From NCBI RefSeq assembly GCF_000025625.1, contig NC_013922.1:2790001-2854000 (forward strand): a stretch of DNA of 64,000 nucleotides. The letters run 5' to 3'. The translations under genes were made by a program, and so were the position numbers. The notes under the pieces are model-generated. The model searched no databases. It was not told the origin of the DNA and saw nothing but the letters and a program-made list of their open reading frames with translations. This document shows positions 26,611 through 34,960 of the stretch, one piece after another. The first letter of the stretch is position 1. The number at the start of each line of letters is the position of its first letter. The stretch is from Natrialba magadii ATCC 43099 (GTDB taxonomy: Archaea; Halobacteriota; Halobacteria; Halobacteriales; Natrialbaceae).

Positions 26611-28299
26611 TCAGTCGTGTCGGAACGACCGCTGCCCCGTAAACGCCATCGCGATGCCGTGCTCGTCCGCCGCCTCGATCACGTCGTCGTCGTTGACCGA
26701 GCCACCGGGCTGGACGACAGCTTCAATGCCCGCGTCGGCGGCCTCCTCGATGCCGTCCGGGAACGGGAAGAACGCATCCGAGGCCATGACCGCGCCCTCG
26801 GCGTCCTTGCCTTCGGCGTGTTCGTCCGCCTTCATCGCCGCGAGGCGGACTGCATCGACGCGGGACACCTGTCCCATCCCGATGCCGACCGTCTCCGTCC
26901 CGTCCGCGAAGAGAATCCCGTTCGACTTCACGTGCTTTAGCGTCTGCCACGCAAACACCATGGACTCGAGTTCGTCCTCAGTTGGTTCACGCTCAGTCAC
27001 GACCTCGAGGTCGTCGGTCGAGATCGACTGCAGGTCGCGTTCCTGGACGAGTCGACCGCCGACGAGCGGCTTCTCGGTGAATCGCTCCGTGCGCTCACCC
27101 AATTCACCAACGTCCAGAACGCGCAGGTTCTCCTTCTCGAAGAGTACGTCGAGTGCGTCGTCGGTGTAACCCGGGGCGACGACGACCTCCTTGAACGAGT
27201 CGATGATCTGCTCGGCGGTGGCGGCGTCACACTCGCGGTTGAGCGCGACGATGCCGCCGAAGGCGCTCATCGGGTCCGTGGAGAGGGCCTTCTCGTAGGC
27301 TGCGGCGAGGGAGTCGGCCGTGGCGCAGCCGGCCGGGTTCGTGTGCTTGATCACCGCGGCAGCGGGCTCGTCGAACTCCTTGATCAGGTTGAGCGCGCCG
27401 TCGGCGTCGTTGTAGTTGTTGTACGAGAGGGCCTTCGCGCCCTCGTTCAACTGGTCGGCGTGGACGACACTCGCCTCGTCGCAGGTGTAGTCCGCGTAGA
27501 CGGCGGCGTCCTGGTGTGGGTTCTCTCCGTAGCGGAGGGTATCGAGTCGGTCGCTCGAGACGAGTCGGCGACCGGGCAGGCCGTCTCGCGGCTTCGCAGC
27601 TCGACTGTCCGAGGCGCGTGGCCCCTCGCTTCCATCGTTGTCCGCGTCGTCGACGCCCGCCACGTCGTCCTCGACACGTACGTCGCCCGCCTCGATATCG
27701 ACGTCGACCGCCCCCTCGGCGAACCACTGCACCGCTCGCGGGTACGCGCGGAACTCACCCTCGTAGAGCACACGCTCCTTCAGACGCTCCGGGTCGTCGC
27801 CTTCGTAGATCGGAATCGGTTCCTGGGTAACGATTGGCCCGCCGTCGACCTCGCTCTCGACGACCTCGCCGTCTCCGTCGGTCGCGTCGGTAACCACGTG
27901 GACCGTACAGCCCGTCACCGAGACGCCCGCCTCGAGTGCGTCGCCCCAGGCGTCCATCCCCGGGAACGACGGCAGCAGCGACGGGTGCACATTCAGCGTC
28001 GTCGGCGCTGCGTCGAGGAACGTACTCGAGAGGATGCGCATGTAGCCGTCGAGGCAGACCAGATCGAACTCGTAGTCAGACAGGGCCTCGAGGACTGCCT
28101 CCTCGTGTTCCGTTCGGCTCATGTCGTCTGCGAGCGGGACGACCTCGGTCGGAATCCCGCGCTCTTCGGCGGACTCGAGTACCGGTGCGTCTGCACTGGT
28201 TGCAAGCACGACGGCCAGTTCCGCACCGCCCGGTCGGCGGTCGGCGATGTTCAACAGGTTGCGCCCTCGGTTGCCGGCCATCCCGGCGATTCGCGTCAT
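26611..28299 (-). CDS. purNH: Fused GAR formyltransferase (PurN) and AICAR formyltransferase (PurH C-domain)
   Basis: Two purine-pathway formyltransfer steps in one 562-residue protein. Residues ~1-195 are PurN-like ('NVHPSLLPSFPG', 'GCTVHVVTD', GAR formyltransferase); after an acidic linker (~210-255) residues ~260-562 are the AICAR transformylase domain ('LRYGENPHQDAAVYAD', 'VIKHTNPAGCATA', 'SDAFFPFPDGIEEA'). The IMP cyclohydrolase domain of bacterial PurH is missing; archaea generally use PurO for that step. Start at 28299 (MTRIAGMAGNRGRNLL). Divergent from purB, 176 bp between starts. Confidence 0.93.
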   Translation of the reverse strand: MTRIAGMAGNRGRNLLNIADRRPGGAELAVVLATSADAPVLESAEERGIPTEVVPLADDMSRTEHEEAVLEALSDYEFDLVCLDGYMRILSSTFLDAAPTTLNVHPSLLPSFPGMDAWGDALEAGVSVTGCTVHVVTDATDGDGEVVESEVDGGPIVTQEPIPIYEGDDPERLKERVLYEGEFRAYPRAVQWFAEGAVDVDIEAGDVRVEDDVAGVDDADNDGSEGPRASDSRAAKPRDGLPGRRLVSSDRLDTLRYGENPHQDAAVYADYTCDEASVVHADQLNEGAKALSYNNYNDADGALNLIKEFDEPAAAVIKHTNPAGCATADSLAAAYEKALSTDPMSAFGGIVALNRECDAATAEQIIDSFKEVVVAPGYTDDALDVLFEKENLRVLDVGELGERTERFTEKPLVGGRLVQERDLQSISTDDLEVVTEREPTEDELESMVFAWQTLKHVKSNGILFADGTETVGIGMGQVSRVDAVRLAAMKADEHAEGKDAEGAVMASDAFFPFPDGIEEAADAGIEAVVQPGGSVNDDDVIEAADEHGIAMAFTGQRSFRHD

Positions 28300-28475
28300 G
28301 GGTGTACGGCCACCCGCGAGGGGGAAAGTGGTTGCGGTCTTCGTCCGCAGTGTATCCACGTTCGTGTATCGAATATAATCTATATCGAGTTCTATTCGAA
28401 GATGTATACACAGTCGTGGCCGAAACGGGCACACGTTTCGACACCCTTTTGCACGGCGCTAGAAACTCTCGGACA

Positions 28476-29873
28476 ATGACCGACACCGACGCACTGTACG
28501 CGGTCTCGCCGCTCGACGGGCGCTACGGCAACCGAACGGAACGGCTCTCGCCGTACGCCAGCGAGGCCGCGCTCATGCGCGCCCGCGTCCGCGTCGAAGT
28601 CGAGTATCTGATCGCCCTTGCTGACCTCGAGGCGACGCCGCTCGAACTCGACCTCGACGAGCGCGAGACGCTTCGAAGCCTGTACAAACACTTCGCCGAG
28701 GAGGACGCCCGACTGATCAAGAAACTCGAAACCACGGGCCACGAGGAGTTCGAGGCGACGAACCACGACGTGAAAGCCGTCGAGTACTTCGTCCGCCACC
28801 GGCTACCCGAGGACAGCGACGCCTCCGCGTGGATCCACTTCGGACTGACAAGCGAGGACGTGAACAACCTCGCCCACCGGCTGCTCGTCCGCGACGCCGT
28901 CGACGGGGTGTTGCTGCCGGAGCTGTACGACGTGCAGGACACCCTCGCCGAGATGGCCAGAGAGTACCGCGACCTGTCGATGCTCGCACGGACCCACGGC
29001 CAGCCCGCGACGCCGACGACTTTCGGCAAGGAACTCGCCGTCTACGCCGCCCGACTCGGGAGAGCGACCGGCCAGATCCGCACGGCGACAGACGACCTCT
29101 CGGGCAAACTCGGCGGCGCGTCGGGAACCTACGCGGCCCACGTCGCCGCCTACCCCGACGTCGACTGGCAGTCCTTCGCCGCCGACTTCGTCGAGCGACT
29201 CGGACTCGAGTTCACCGAACTCACGACGCAGGTCAACCCCTGTGACGACCTCGCGGCGCTGTTCGACGCGTTCGGACGTGCAAACAGCGTGCTCCTCGAC
29301 CTCGACCTGGACATGTGGCTGTACGTCTCCGACCGCTACCTCGGCCAGGAGGCCGTCGCAGGTGAGACGGGGTCGTCGACGATGCCCCACAAGGTCAACC
29401 CGATCGACTTCGAGAACAGCGAGGGCAACCTCTCGAAGGCCAACTCCGATCTCACGTTCCTGGGCGACTACATCACCACCTCGCGGCTCCAGCGTGACCT
29501 CTCCGATTCGACCGTTAAACGCAACATCGGTGCCGCCTTCGCTCACTGCCTGATCGGCTACTCGAAGACAGCCGCCGGCCTCGAGAAGGTCGTCCCCAAC
29601 GAGCACGTCATGCGCGAGGCACTCGAGTCCACGCCAGAAATTATCGGCGAGGCGGTCCAGACGATTCTTCGCCGTGAGGGCCAGGAAGATGCCTACGAAC
29701 AGGTGAAAGCGCTCACCCGCGGGAAGGACGTGACACTCGACGATTTCCAGGAACTGTTCGCAGATCTTGACGTGGATGAGGACGTGCGCGAGGAACTCGC
29801 CGCGCTGACGCCGGCGGGATACACCGGTATTGCGGCTGGGCTGGTCGACGACATCGAAGACATCGAAAACTGA
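28476..29873 (+). CDS. purB: Adenylosuccinate lyase
   Basis: Acts twice in purine synthesis (SAICAR to AICAR, adenylosuccinate to AMP). The 465-residue product has the fumarase-superfamily signature 'GSSTMPHKVNPIDFENSEGN', with the N-terminal 'LYAVSPLDGRYGNRTERL' and 'SMLARTHGQPATPTTFGKEL'-type active-site stretch. Length fits the long PurB class. The frame is open upstream to 27936 but that part is antisense to purNH; MTDTDALYAVSPLDG at 28476 is the natural start. An A/T-rich promoter stretch (28365-28400) serves the divergent pair. Confidence 0.95.
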   Translation: MTDTDALYAVSPLDGRYGNRTERLSPYASEAALMRARVRVEVEYLIALADLEATPLELDLDERETLRSLYKHFAEEDARLIKKLETTGHEEFEATNHDVKAVEYFVRHRLPEDSDASAWIHFGLTSEDVNNLAHRLLVRDAVDGVLLPELYDVQDTLAEMAREYRDLSMLARTHGQPATPTTFGKELAVYAARLGRATGQIRTATDDLSGKLGGASGTYAAHVAAYPDVDWQSFAADFVERLGLEFTELTTQVNPCDDLAALFDAFGRANSVLLDLDLDMWLYVSDRYLGQEAVAGETGSSTMPHKVNPIDFENSEGNLSKANSDLTFLGDYITTSRLQRDLSDSTVKRNIGAAFAHCLIGYSKTAAGLEKVVPNEHVMREALESTPEIIGEAVQTILRREGQEDAYEQVKALTRGKDVTLDDFQELFADLDVDEDVREELAALTPAGYTGIAAGLVDDIEDIEN

Positions 29874-29914
29874 GAATCAGTACCGATTTGACGCTCGACT
29901 GCCAACGCTCGACT

Positions 29915-30013
29915 ATGGTCGAGCGTCTCTTCCCCGAAATCGCCACCGCGATCCTCTTTCTCATCGCGATCCTGTGTATGATCGCGCTGTTGTACATCTC
30001 GACGAAGTGGTGA
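29915..30013 (+). CDS. 32-residue single-membrane-segment microprotein
   Basis: A complete short reading frame (ATG at 29915, TGA at 30011) 41 bp after purB. The product is MVERLFPEIATA followed by ~17 hydrophobic residues (ILFLIAILCMIALLYIS) and a short basic end TKW: one membrane helix with a charged N-terminus. The codons are GC-rich at third positions like real haloarchaeal genes, and no overlapping frame explains it. Position suggests co-transcription with purB. Function unknown. It may be missed by annotation because of its size. Confidence 0.55.
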   Translation: MVERLFPEIATAILFLIAILCMIALLYISTKW

Positions 30014-30039
30014 GCAGCGTTCTGCGATACCGCTACCGC

Positions 30040-31122
30040 TCAGCCGACGAGGACAGACAGCGTCTCCTCGACTGCGTCAGCCGCAGCCTCGACGGCTGAG
30101 AGCCGCACGTACTCGCGCTCGGCGTGTGCGACAGCACCTTCTTCGTCTGCGAGGACACCCGGACCGAAGACGACCGTCGGCGCGTCAGCAGCAAAGAAAC
30201 CAGCCTCGGTTGCCGCCCCGAACGGCCGCACCTCGCCGCCGCTTGCGTCCTGCAGCGTTCGCACCAGCTCTGTCTCCCCGTCGGTCACGAACGCCTGCGG
30301 AAACGGCGTATCGGGGCGGATGAGATCCACCGAGACGTCGACTGCGTGATCGCTCGGTAGCCGATCCACGAGAAACCGCTCCAGATCCGCACGGAATGAC
30401 TCGCTCGTCTCCGGCGGGACGCTCCGACGATCGAACGTGAGCCGACAGCGCTCTGGAACGCGGTTCGACGCCTCGCCGCCCTCGAGTACGGTCGGCGTCA
30501 GCTTCGGTTCGCCGAGCACGTCGTCCGCGCCGAGACCCGCGGCGTCGTCGTACTCGCGGAGGGACTCGAGTACGTGCTCGAGGCCGAAAACGGGGTTTCG
30601 TTCGGCGGGGACGCTCGCGGCGTGGCCGCTCTCTCCCTCGATGGTGACGGTCCCCTCACACTGGCCGCGGGCGGCGATACAGACGTCGAGGTCGGTGGGC
30701 TCGCCGACGATGTAGCCGTCCGCGGAGAGTCGATCCTGCAGTCCTGCCGCACCGGTCATCAGCGTCTCCTCGTCGGGCGTGATCGCGAGCGTCAGTTTGC
30801 CAGTCGTCGGATCGACCCGCATAAAGGCAGCCAGCAGGGCGGCGAGCGGTCCCTTCGCGTCGCAGGCCCCACGCCCGCGGACGACATCGCCGTCGCGCTC
30901 GTAGGGAACGTGCGGCGCGACGGTGTCGATGTGTGTGTTCAGGACGAGGTGTGGACCGTCGTCGATACCTTTGCTCGCGAGAACGTTCCCGAAACCGTCG
31001 GTCTCGGGTTCGAGGCCGGCGTCCTCGAGCGTTTCAATCAGTAGTTCGCGCATCTCGCCGACGTCTTCGTGGGAGGACGTCGATACGGCATCGGCGTGGA
31101 AAGCAGCAATATTAAAGCTCAT
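30040..31122 (-). CDS. dapE: Succinyl-diaminopimelate desuccinylase-type M20 peptidase (DapE/ArgE family)
   Basis: Removes succinate from N-succinyl-LL-diaminopimelate in lysine synthesis. The 360-residue product is a two-domain M20 metallopeptidase: metal motifs 'NTHIDTVAPH' , 'GRGACDAKGPLAALL' and 'ITPDEETLMTG' and the dimerisation domain starting at 'GESGHAASVPAERNP'. M20 sequences alone cannot separate DapE from ArgE or LysK; the assignment rests on dapA, dapB, dapD and lysA lying upstream on the same strand. Start at 31122 (MSFNIAAFHAD). It is divergent from a lipoprotein gene. Confidence 0.85.
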   Translation of the reverse strand: MSFNIAAFHADAVSTSSHEDVGEMRELLIETLEDAGLEPETDGFGNVLASKGIDDGPHLVLNTHIDTVAPHVPYERDGDVVRGRGACDAKGPLAALLAAFMRVDPTTGKLTLAITPDEETLMTGAAGLQDRLSADGYIVGEPTDLDVCIAARGQCEGTVTIEGESGHAASVPAERNPVFGLEHVLESLREYDDAAGLGADDVLGEPKLTPTVLEGGEASNRVPERCRLTFDRRSVPPETSESFRADLERFLVDRLPSDHAVDVSVDLIRPDTPFPQAFVTDGETELVRTLQDASGGEVRPFGAATEAGFFAADAPTVVFGPGVLADEEGAVAHAEREYVRLSAVEAAADAVEETLSVLVG

Positions 31123-31257
31123 TATTGTGGTTTCGTCGATCTCGTCGACGAACGTGGATAATCCTCGTTTCCCACTGGCGGGTGATAAGCGCAATCTTTC
31201 GTTCGATAGCACGACTCTGCCGTCGTCCTGTCCGGTCCGGTATCTGTCGAACGAACG

Positions 31258-31266
31258 TTATTTTTT
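31258..31266 (+). promoter_or_regulatory. TATA-like element upstream of the lipoprotein gene
   Basis: A TTATTTTTT element centred ~27 nt before the ATG at 31289, consistent with a leaderless transcript of this gene. It stands out in otherwise GC-rich sequence. Confidence 0.45.
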
Positions 31267-31288
31267 GCTGTGGTTTCAATTGTGTGTC

Positions 31289-31942
31289 ATGCCCTCCGAC
31301 AGACGAACGTTTCTCACCATCTGCGGGACGGGCGCGACAACGGCGCTCGCTGGATGTGCCGACGCTCGTGTGTCGGCTCGAGACGTCGTTACTCCACACG
31401 ACCCGATCGAGGCGTCGCTCGGTTCCAAGCGAGTGTTTGGCGTCCGGAACGACCACGCCTACGAACTGTTCGATGCGCGTCCGTTTGCAGACGAGGACCT
31501 TCCGCTCGAGGAGAACGACGCACCAGTAGTCTTCCCACAGCGTATCGAGCCCGAAACGTATCCGGGCATCCCTGACGGAGCACACGTCGCTCCGATGGTT
31601 CCCGACGAGATCGTCATTTCTCCCGTGTACGAGGAGACGCTCGAGGACGGGGCAGAGTATTCGACCCCCGAGCCACCGCTCACCGTCGAATCGGTCGTGA
31701 CTGATCGACTTAGTGAATCGTTCGACGAGTTCGTCTTCGACGGTCGAGTGACGCTAGCCGACCGAGACGACGCCGCGTCGAGCGATTCGTCGATGCCGTT
31801 CCTTGCGGGTGATACGACCAGTTACCGTCTGAGCCAAGAAGCGTTTAGCGACCTCAAAATCGGCGATCTGTTTCGATTTCGGCCATCCTACAGCCAGCCG
31901 GAATACGTGTCGGAAGTTCTCGAACGCTGGACGGCGTACTGA
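31289..31942 (+). CDS. Predicted exported lipoprotein inserted in the lysine gene cluster
   Basis: A 217-residue protein with a Tat-like lipoprotein signal: 'PSDRRTFLTICGTGATTALAGC' (read in part), with lipobox Cys at ~23. The mature part has no recognised domain; it contains 'RVFGVRNDHAYELFDARPFADEDLP' and 'EIVISPVYEETLEDG'. It is on the opposite strand to the lysine genes on both sides, and its stop codon directly abuts the lysA stop (TGA at 31940-31942, lysA stop from 31943). Its unit is independent of lysine synthesis as far as I can see. Confidence 0.78.
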   Translation: MPSDRRTFLTICGTGATTALAGCADARVSARDVVTPHDPIEASLGSKRVFGVRNDHAYELFDARPFADEDLPLEENDAPVVFPQRIEPETYPGIPDGAHVAPMVPDEIVISPVYEETLEDGAEYSTPEPPLTVESVVTDRLSESFDEFVFDGRVTLADRDDAASSDSSMPFLAGDTTSYRLSQEAFSDLKIGDLFRFRPSYSQPEYVSEVLERWTAY

Positions 31943-33178
31943 CTACTGCTCGACGCGGGTCACGTCGTCGAGCGTCTCCCGCCGGCGCACGACGCGCGCC
32001 TCGCCGTTCTCGAGTGCAACCTCCGCTGGTCGGGGCTGGGAGTGGAACTGACTCGCGAGTTCGTAGCCGTAGGAACCCGCGTTCCCGATAGCGATGATGT
32101 CCTCGCGCTCCGGGCGGGCGACCGGCCGGTCGTGTGCGAAGACGTCCGCGCTGGTACAGACCGGGCCGCCGACAGTGACCTCGTGGGGCTCGCGATCCGG
32201 CGCACTGACGTTGTACATCGGGTGGTAGGAGCCGAACATCGCGGGTCGGATCAGCGTCGCCAGGCTGGCGTCGATGCCGACGACCGTGGTGTCCGGTGCC
32301 TCCTTGATCGTGTTCACCTCGCTCAGGATGACTGAGGCGTCAGCGACGACGTAGCGACCCGGCTCGAGTTTGAGCGTGGCCTCGAGGTCGCCCACGGCGT
32401 CGCGGACCATGTTCGAGGTCTTCTCGAGGTCGAGCGGCTCGTCGTCCTCGCGGTACGGGACGCCGTAGCCGCCGCCCACATCGACGAACTCCAAGTCCTC
32501 GTCGCCGACGCGACGGGCCATCTCGCCGACGCGTTCGATTGCGCGGCAGTGCTCCTCGAGCCCCTCCGTCAGAACGCCGCTGCCCGCGTGGGCGTGGAGG
32601 CCGACGAGGTCGAACTCTTCGCGGACGCGGTCTGCGACCTCGGGGACGCGATCGTAGGGGATGCCGAACTTCGCGTCCGCGCCGGTGGCAACCTTCTCGT
32701 GGTGACCCGTGCCGATACCGGGATTGATTCGGATGGCGATCCGGCCGTCGTAGCCCCGTTCGGCCAGGCGGTCGAGGGTGTCAGTCGCGCCGATGGTGAT
32801 CGTTAGTCCCGGGTTCTCGGCGGCAAGATCGGTCGCGTAGTCCAGATCGTGATCCGGCGGATTGACCGCGGTGTACTGGAGCGTGTTCGGGTCTGCGCCG
32901 GCGTCGATCGAGCGCTGTAGTTCGCCCCAGGCCGCACACTCGATTTCGCCGCCAGCCTCGAGAACGGCCTCGAGAACCGCCTTCCCCGTGTGCGCCTTCG
33001 CGGCGTACATGACCTCGGCGTCGGGGAACGCCGACGCGAAGCGGGTGTAGTTCTCCTTGACCCGGTCGAGGTCGGTCACGTACAGCGGCGTGTCGTACTC
33101 CTCGGCGAGGGATGCGAGTCGGTCGTGATCCCAGTCAGCGAGCCGGCGAACGGCCGGCGAATCCGCAAGGTCGGTCAT
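31943..33178 (-). CDS. lysA: Diaminopimelate decarboxylase
   Basis: Last step of lysine synthesis: PLP-dependent decarboxylation of meso-diaminopimelate. The 411-residue fold-type III protein has the PLP Lys in 'VMYAAKAHTGKAVLEAV' , 'GLHAHAGSGVL' , 'VDVGGGYGVPY', 'LEPGRYVVADA' and the C-terminal 'GNAGSYGYELASQFHSQPRP', all typical of LysA. Length is normal. Start ATG at 33178 (MTDLADSPAVRR). Upstream at 61 bp lies the aldo/keto reductase gene, which separates it from dapD. Confidence 0.95.
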   Translation of the reverse strand: MTDLADSPAVRRLADWDHDRLASLAEEYDTPLYVTDLDRVKENYTRFASAFPDAEVMYAAKAHTGKAVLEAVLEAGGEIECAAWGELQRSIDAGADPNTLQYTAVNPPDHDLDYATDLAAENPGLTITIGATDTLDRLAERGYDGRIAIRINPGIGTGHHEKVATGADAKFGIPYDRVPEVADRVREEFDLVGLHAHAGSGVLTEGLEEHCRAIERVGEMARRVGDEDLEFVDVGGGYGVPYREDDEPLDLEKTSNMVRDAVGDLEATLKLEPGRYVVADASVILSEVNTIKEAPDTTVVGIDASLATLIRPAMFGSYHPMYNVSAPDREPHEVTVGGPVCTSADVFAHDRPVARPEREDIIAIGNAGSYGYELASQFHSQPRPAEVALENGEARVVRRRETLDDVTRVEQ

Positions 33179-33239
33179 TGGTCACCATACGTGACCAGGA
33201 GCAGTCAAGGGTTTGGGTTCGGGCAGTCGTGGACCCCGT

Positions 33240-34019
33240 TCATTCCGGAAACAGTTCTTTAGTTCGGTCGATCGTGTCGATGCGCTCACACTCGGCAGGC
33301 GAAAGTTCGAGGTCCTGTGCCTCGAGATTCGCCCGCAGGTGATCGGCGCTGCTCGATTTCGGAATCGTCACGACCCCGTCTTTCGCCAGTAGCCACGCGA
33401 GACAGACCGCTTCGGCCGTCGTCTCGTGATCCTCGGCGATGTCGACGAGTGCGTCGACCTGCCGTGCCTGCCCGTTCGCCAGCGGCGAGTACGCCACGAG
33501 CGGATAGCCGTGCTCGCGGGCGTGAGCGAGCAACTCGTCGGGCTGGAACAACGGGTGGTACTCGACCTGATGGGCCGCAATCGGCGTGTCGAGAACGGAG
33601 TGGACCGTCTCGAGTTCCTCGCGCGAAAAGTTGCTCACGCCGATGCCACCGATGGTGCCCGCGTCACAAAGGGTCTCGAAGGCCGGCAACGTTTCCTCGG
33701 GATCGTACGCCTCGATCGGACGGTGTACGTACAACAAGTCGACGAACTCGAGTCCCAGTCTGTCGAGACTCTCCGCAGTCGTGCGGTGCACGTCGTCCGG
33801 CGCGAGGCTGTCGGCCCAGACCTTCGTCGCGACGGTTACGTCCGCACGCGGGACCGAACTCTGGGACAGTCCGTCGCCAACGACGGCCTCGTTGCCGTAT
33901 ATCTGCGCTGTATCGAGATGTCTGTAGCCGTACTCGAGTGCCGTCTCGATCACGCCAGGATTGTCGATTCCCATTGTGCCGAGGCCGACGGGCGGTAAGG
34001 AAAGATGTGTCCGCGTCAC
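33240..34019 (-). CDS. Aldo/keto reductase
   Basis: A 259-residue NADPH-dependent AKR of the 2,5-diketogluconate-reductase-like group. The catalytic tetrad is visible: Asp and Tyr in 'YRHLDTAQIYGNE', Lys in 'TVATKVWADS', His in 'LLYVHRPIEAY'; the cofactor region is 'VVTIPKSSSADHLRANL'. It starts with GTG at 34019. It sits between dapD and lysA on the same strand; no lysine-pathway step needs it, so it is probably a passenger or acts in a side reaction. Substrate unknown. Confidence 0.88.
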   Translation of the reverse strand: MTRTHLSLPPVGLGTMGIDNPGVIETALEYGYRHLDTAQIYGNEAVVGDGLSQSSVPRADVTVATKVWADSLAPDDVHRTTAESLDRLGLEFVDLLYVHRPIEAYDPEETLPAFETLCDAGTIGGIGVSNFSREELETVHSVLDTPIAAHQVEYHPLFQPDELLAHAREHGYPLVAYSPLANGQARQVDALVDIAEDHETTAEAVCLAWLLAKDGVVTIPKSSSADHLRANLEAQDLELSPAECERIDTIDRTKELFPE

Positions 34020-34088
34020 ACGTACTGTTCACGGCGCGAGGGGAAGTGCACTCCGACGGGAGGATGTGTCGCTGAAAACGGTCGGCTC

Positions 34089-34119
34089 TCGGATTCTCGG
34101 ATTCTCGGATTCTCGGATT
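34089..34119. repeat. 8-bp tandem repeat overlapping the dapD stop codon
   Basis: TCGGATTC is repeated 3.9 times head to tail. The last copy reaches into the TAA stop of dapD (34118-34120, minus strand), so the tract is the immediate 3' flank of dapD. An 8-bp unit is not a codon multiple, but only non-coding sequence would be altered by length change. Confidence 0.85.
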
Positions 34120-34960
34120 ACTCGCGCAGTGCGTCCTCGCGCTCGGTCGCCTCGAGTGTCTCCGTCTCGAGGTCGGTGGCGACGACGGCGGGCTTGTACG
34201 CGCCACCCTCGAAGAGGTCGTGGTCGCTAACCGAGGATTCGACGAAGCGGGTGAACGCACGGCGGTTCGCGGGCAGTTCGCCGTACAGCACCTCTTCCTC
34301 GACGAGGTCGTAGACCGGGATCCGCGGCGTCAGCAGGGTATTCTCGCCGACGACGCTGTTCTCGCCGACGACGAAGCCGCTGGTGACGCGGCAGCCGGCA
34401 CCGAGCGAGACGTTGTCCTCGACGATGACCGGCGCGCTCTCGACCGGCTCCAGCACGCCGCCGATGAGAGTATTCGCGCCAAGCTTGACGTTCTCGCCGA
34501 TCTGCGCACAGGAGCCGACAGTGTCACAGGAGTCGACGAGCGTCCCGTCGCCGATGTGCGCGCCGATGTTGACGAAGCTCGGGCTCATCATGATGCAGTC
34601 CGAGCCGAGGTAGGCCCCGCGGCGGATCGTCGTCCCGTCCGGCGTGTTGCGGGTGCCGCGCGCGCCGAGGTCGTCAGTCTCGCGCAGCGGCAGTACGTCG
34701 TAGTGGTCGACGTTGCCGTACTCGTAGGCCTGATTTTCCCGGAGGCCGAAGTTGAGCAGGATTCCCTGCTTGACCCACTGGTTGGCTTCCCACTCGCCAT
34801 CGGTCTTTGCTGCGGCACGGATCTCGCCGTCCTCCAGCGCCGAGAGGAATGCCTCGAGGGTGTCGAGGGCATCCTCGCCGGCCGAGTCGGCGTCGATCTC
34901 ACCGTTCTGTTTCCGTTCCCACAGCTCGTCGATTTCGGTTTCGAGCGTACTCATACTCAT
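34118..34960 (-). CDS. dapD: Tetrahydrodipicolinate N-succinyltransferase
   Basis: Adds succinate to tetrahydrodipicolinate in the succinylase branch of lysine synthesis. The 280-residue protein has an N-terminal helical domain and a left-handed parallel beta-helix with hexapeptide repeats ('SCDTVGSCAQIGENVKLGANTLIGG' in part, 'VIVEDNVSLGAGCRVTSGFVVG'). 'MMSPSFVNIGAHIGDGTLVD' is a conserved DapD stretch. The start ATG overlaps the dapB stop (ATGA). An 8-bp repeat runs through its stop codon. Confidence 0.93.
   Translation of the reverse strand: MSMSTLETEIDELWERKQNGEIDADSAGEDALDTLEAFLSALEDGEIRAAAKTDGEWEANQWVKQGILLNFGLRENQAYEYGNVDHYDVLPLRETDDLGARGTRNTPDGTTIRRGAYLGSDCIMMSPSFVNIGAHIGDGTLVDSCDTVGSCAQIGENVKLGANTLIGGVLEPVESAPVIVEDNVSLGAGCRVTSGFVVGENSVVGENTLLTPRIPVYDLVEEEVLYGELPANRRAFTRFVESSVSDHDLFEGGAYKPAVVATDLETETLEATEREDALRE

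Noticed and set aside
27343-28479. Plus-strand frame of 378 codons opposite purNH
   Set aside because: Antisense to the conserved purNH gene; composition is Val/Arg/Asp repeats typical of shadow frames.
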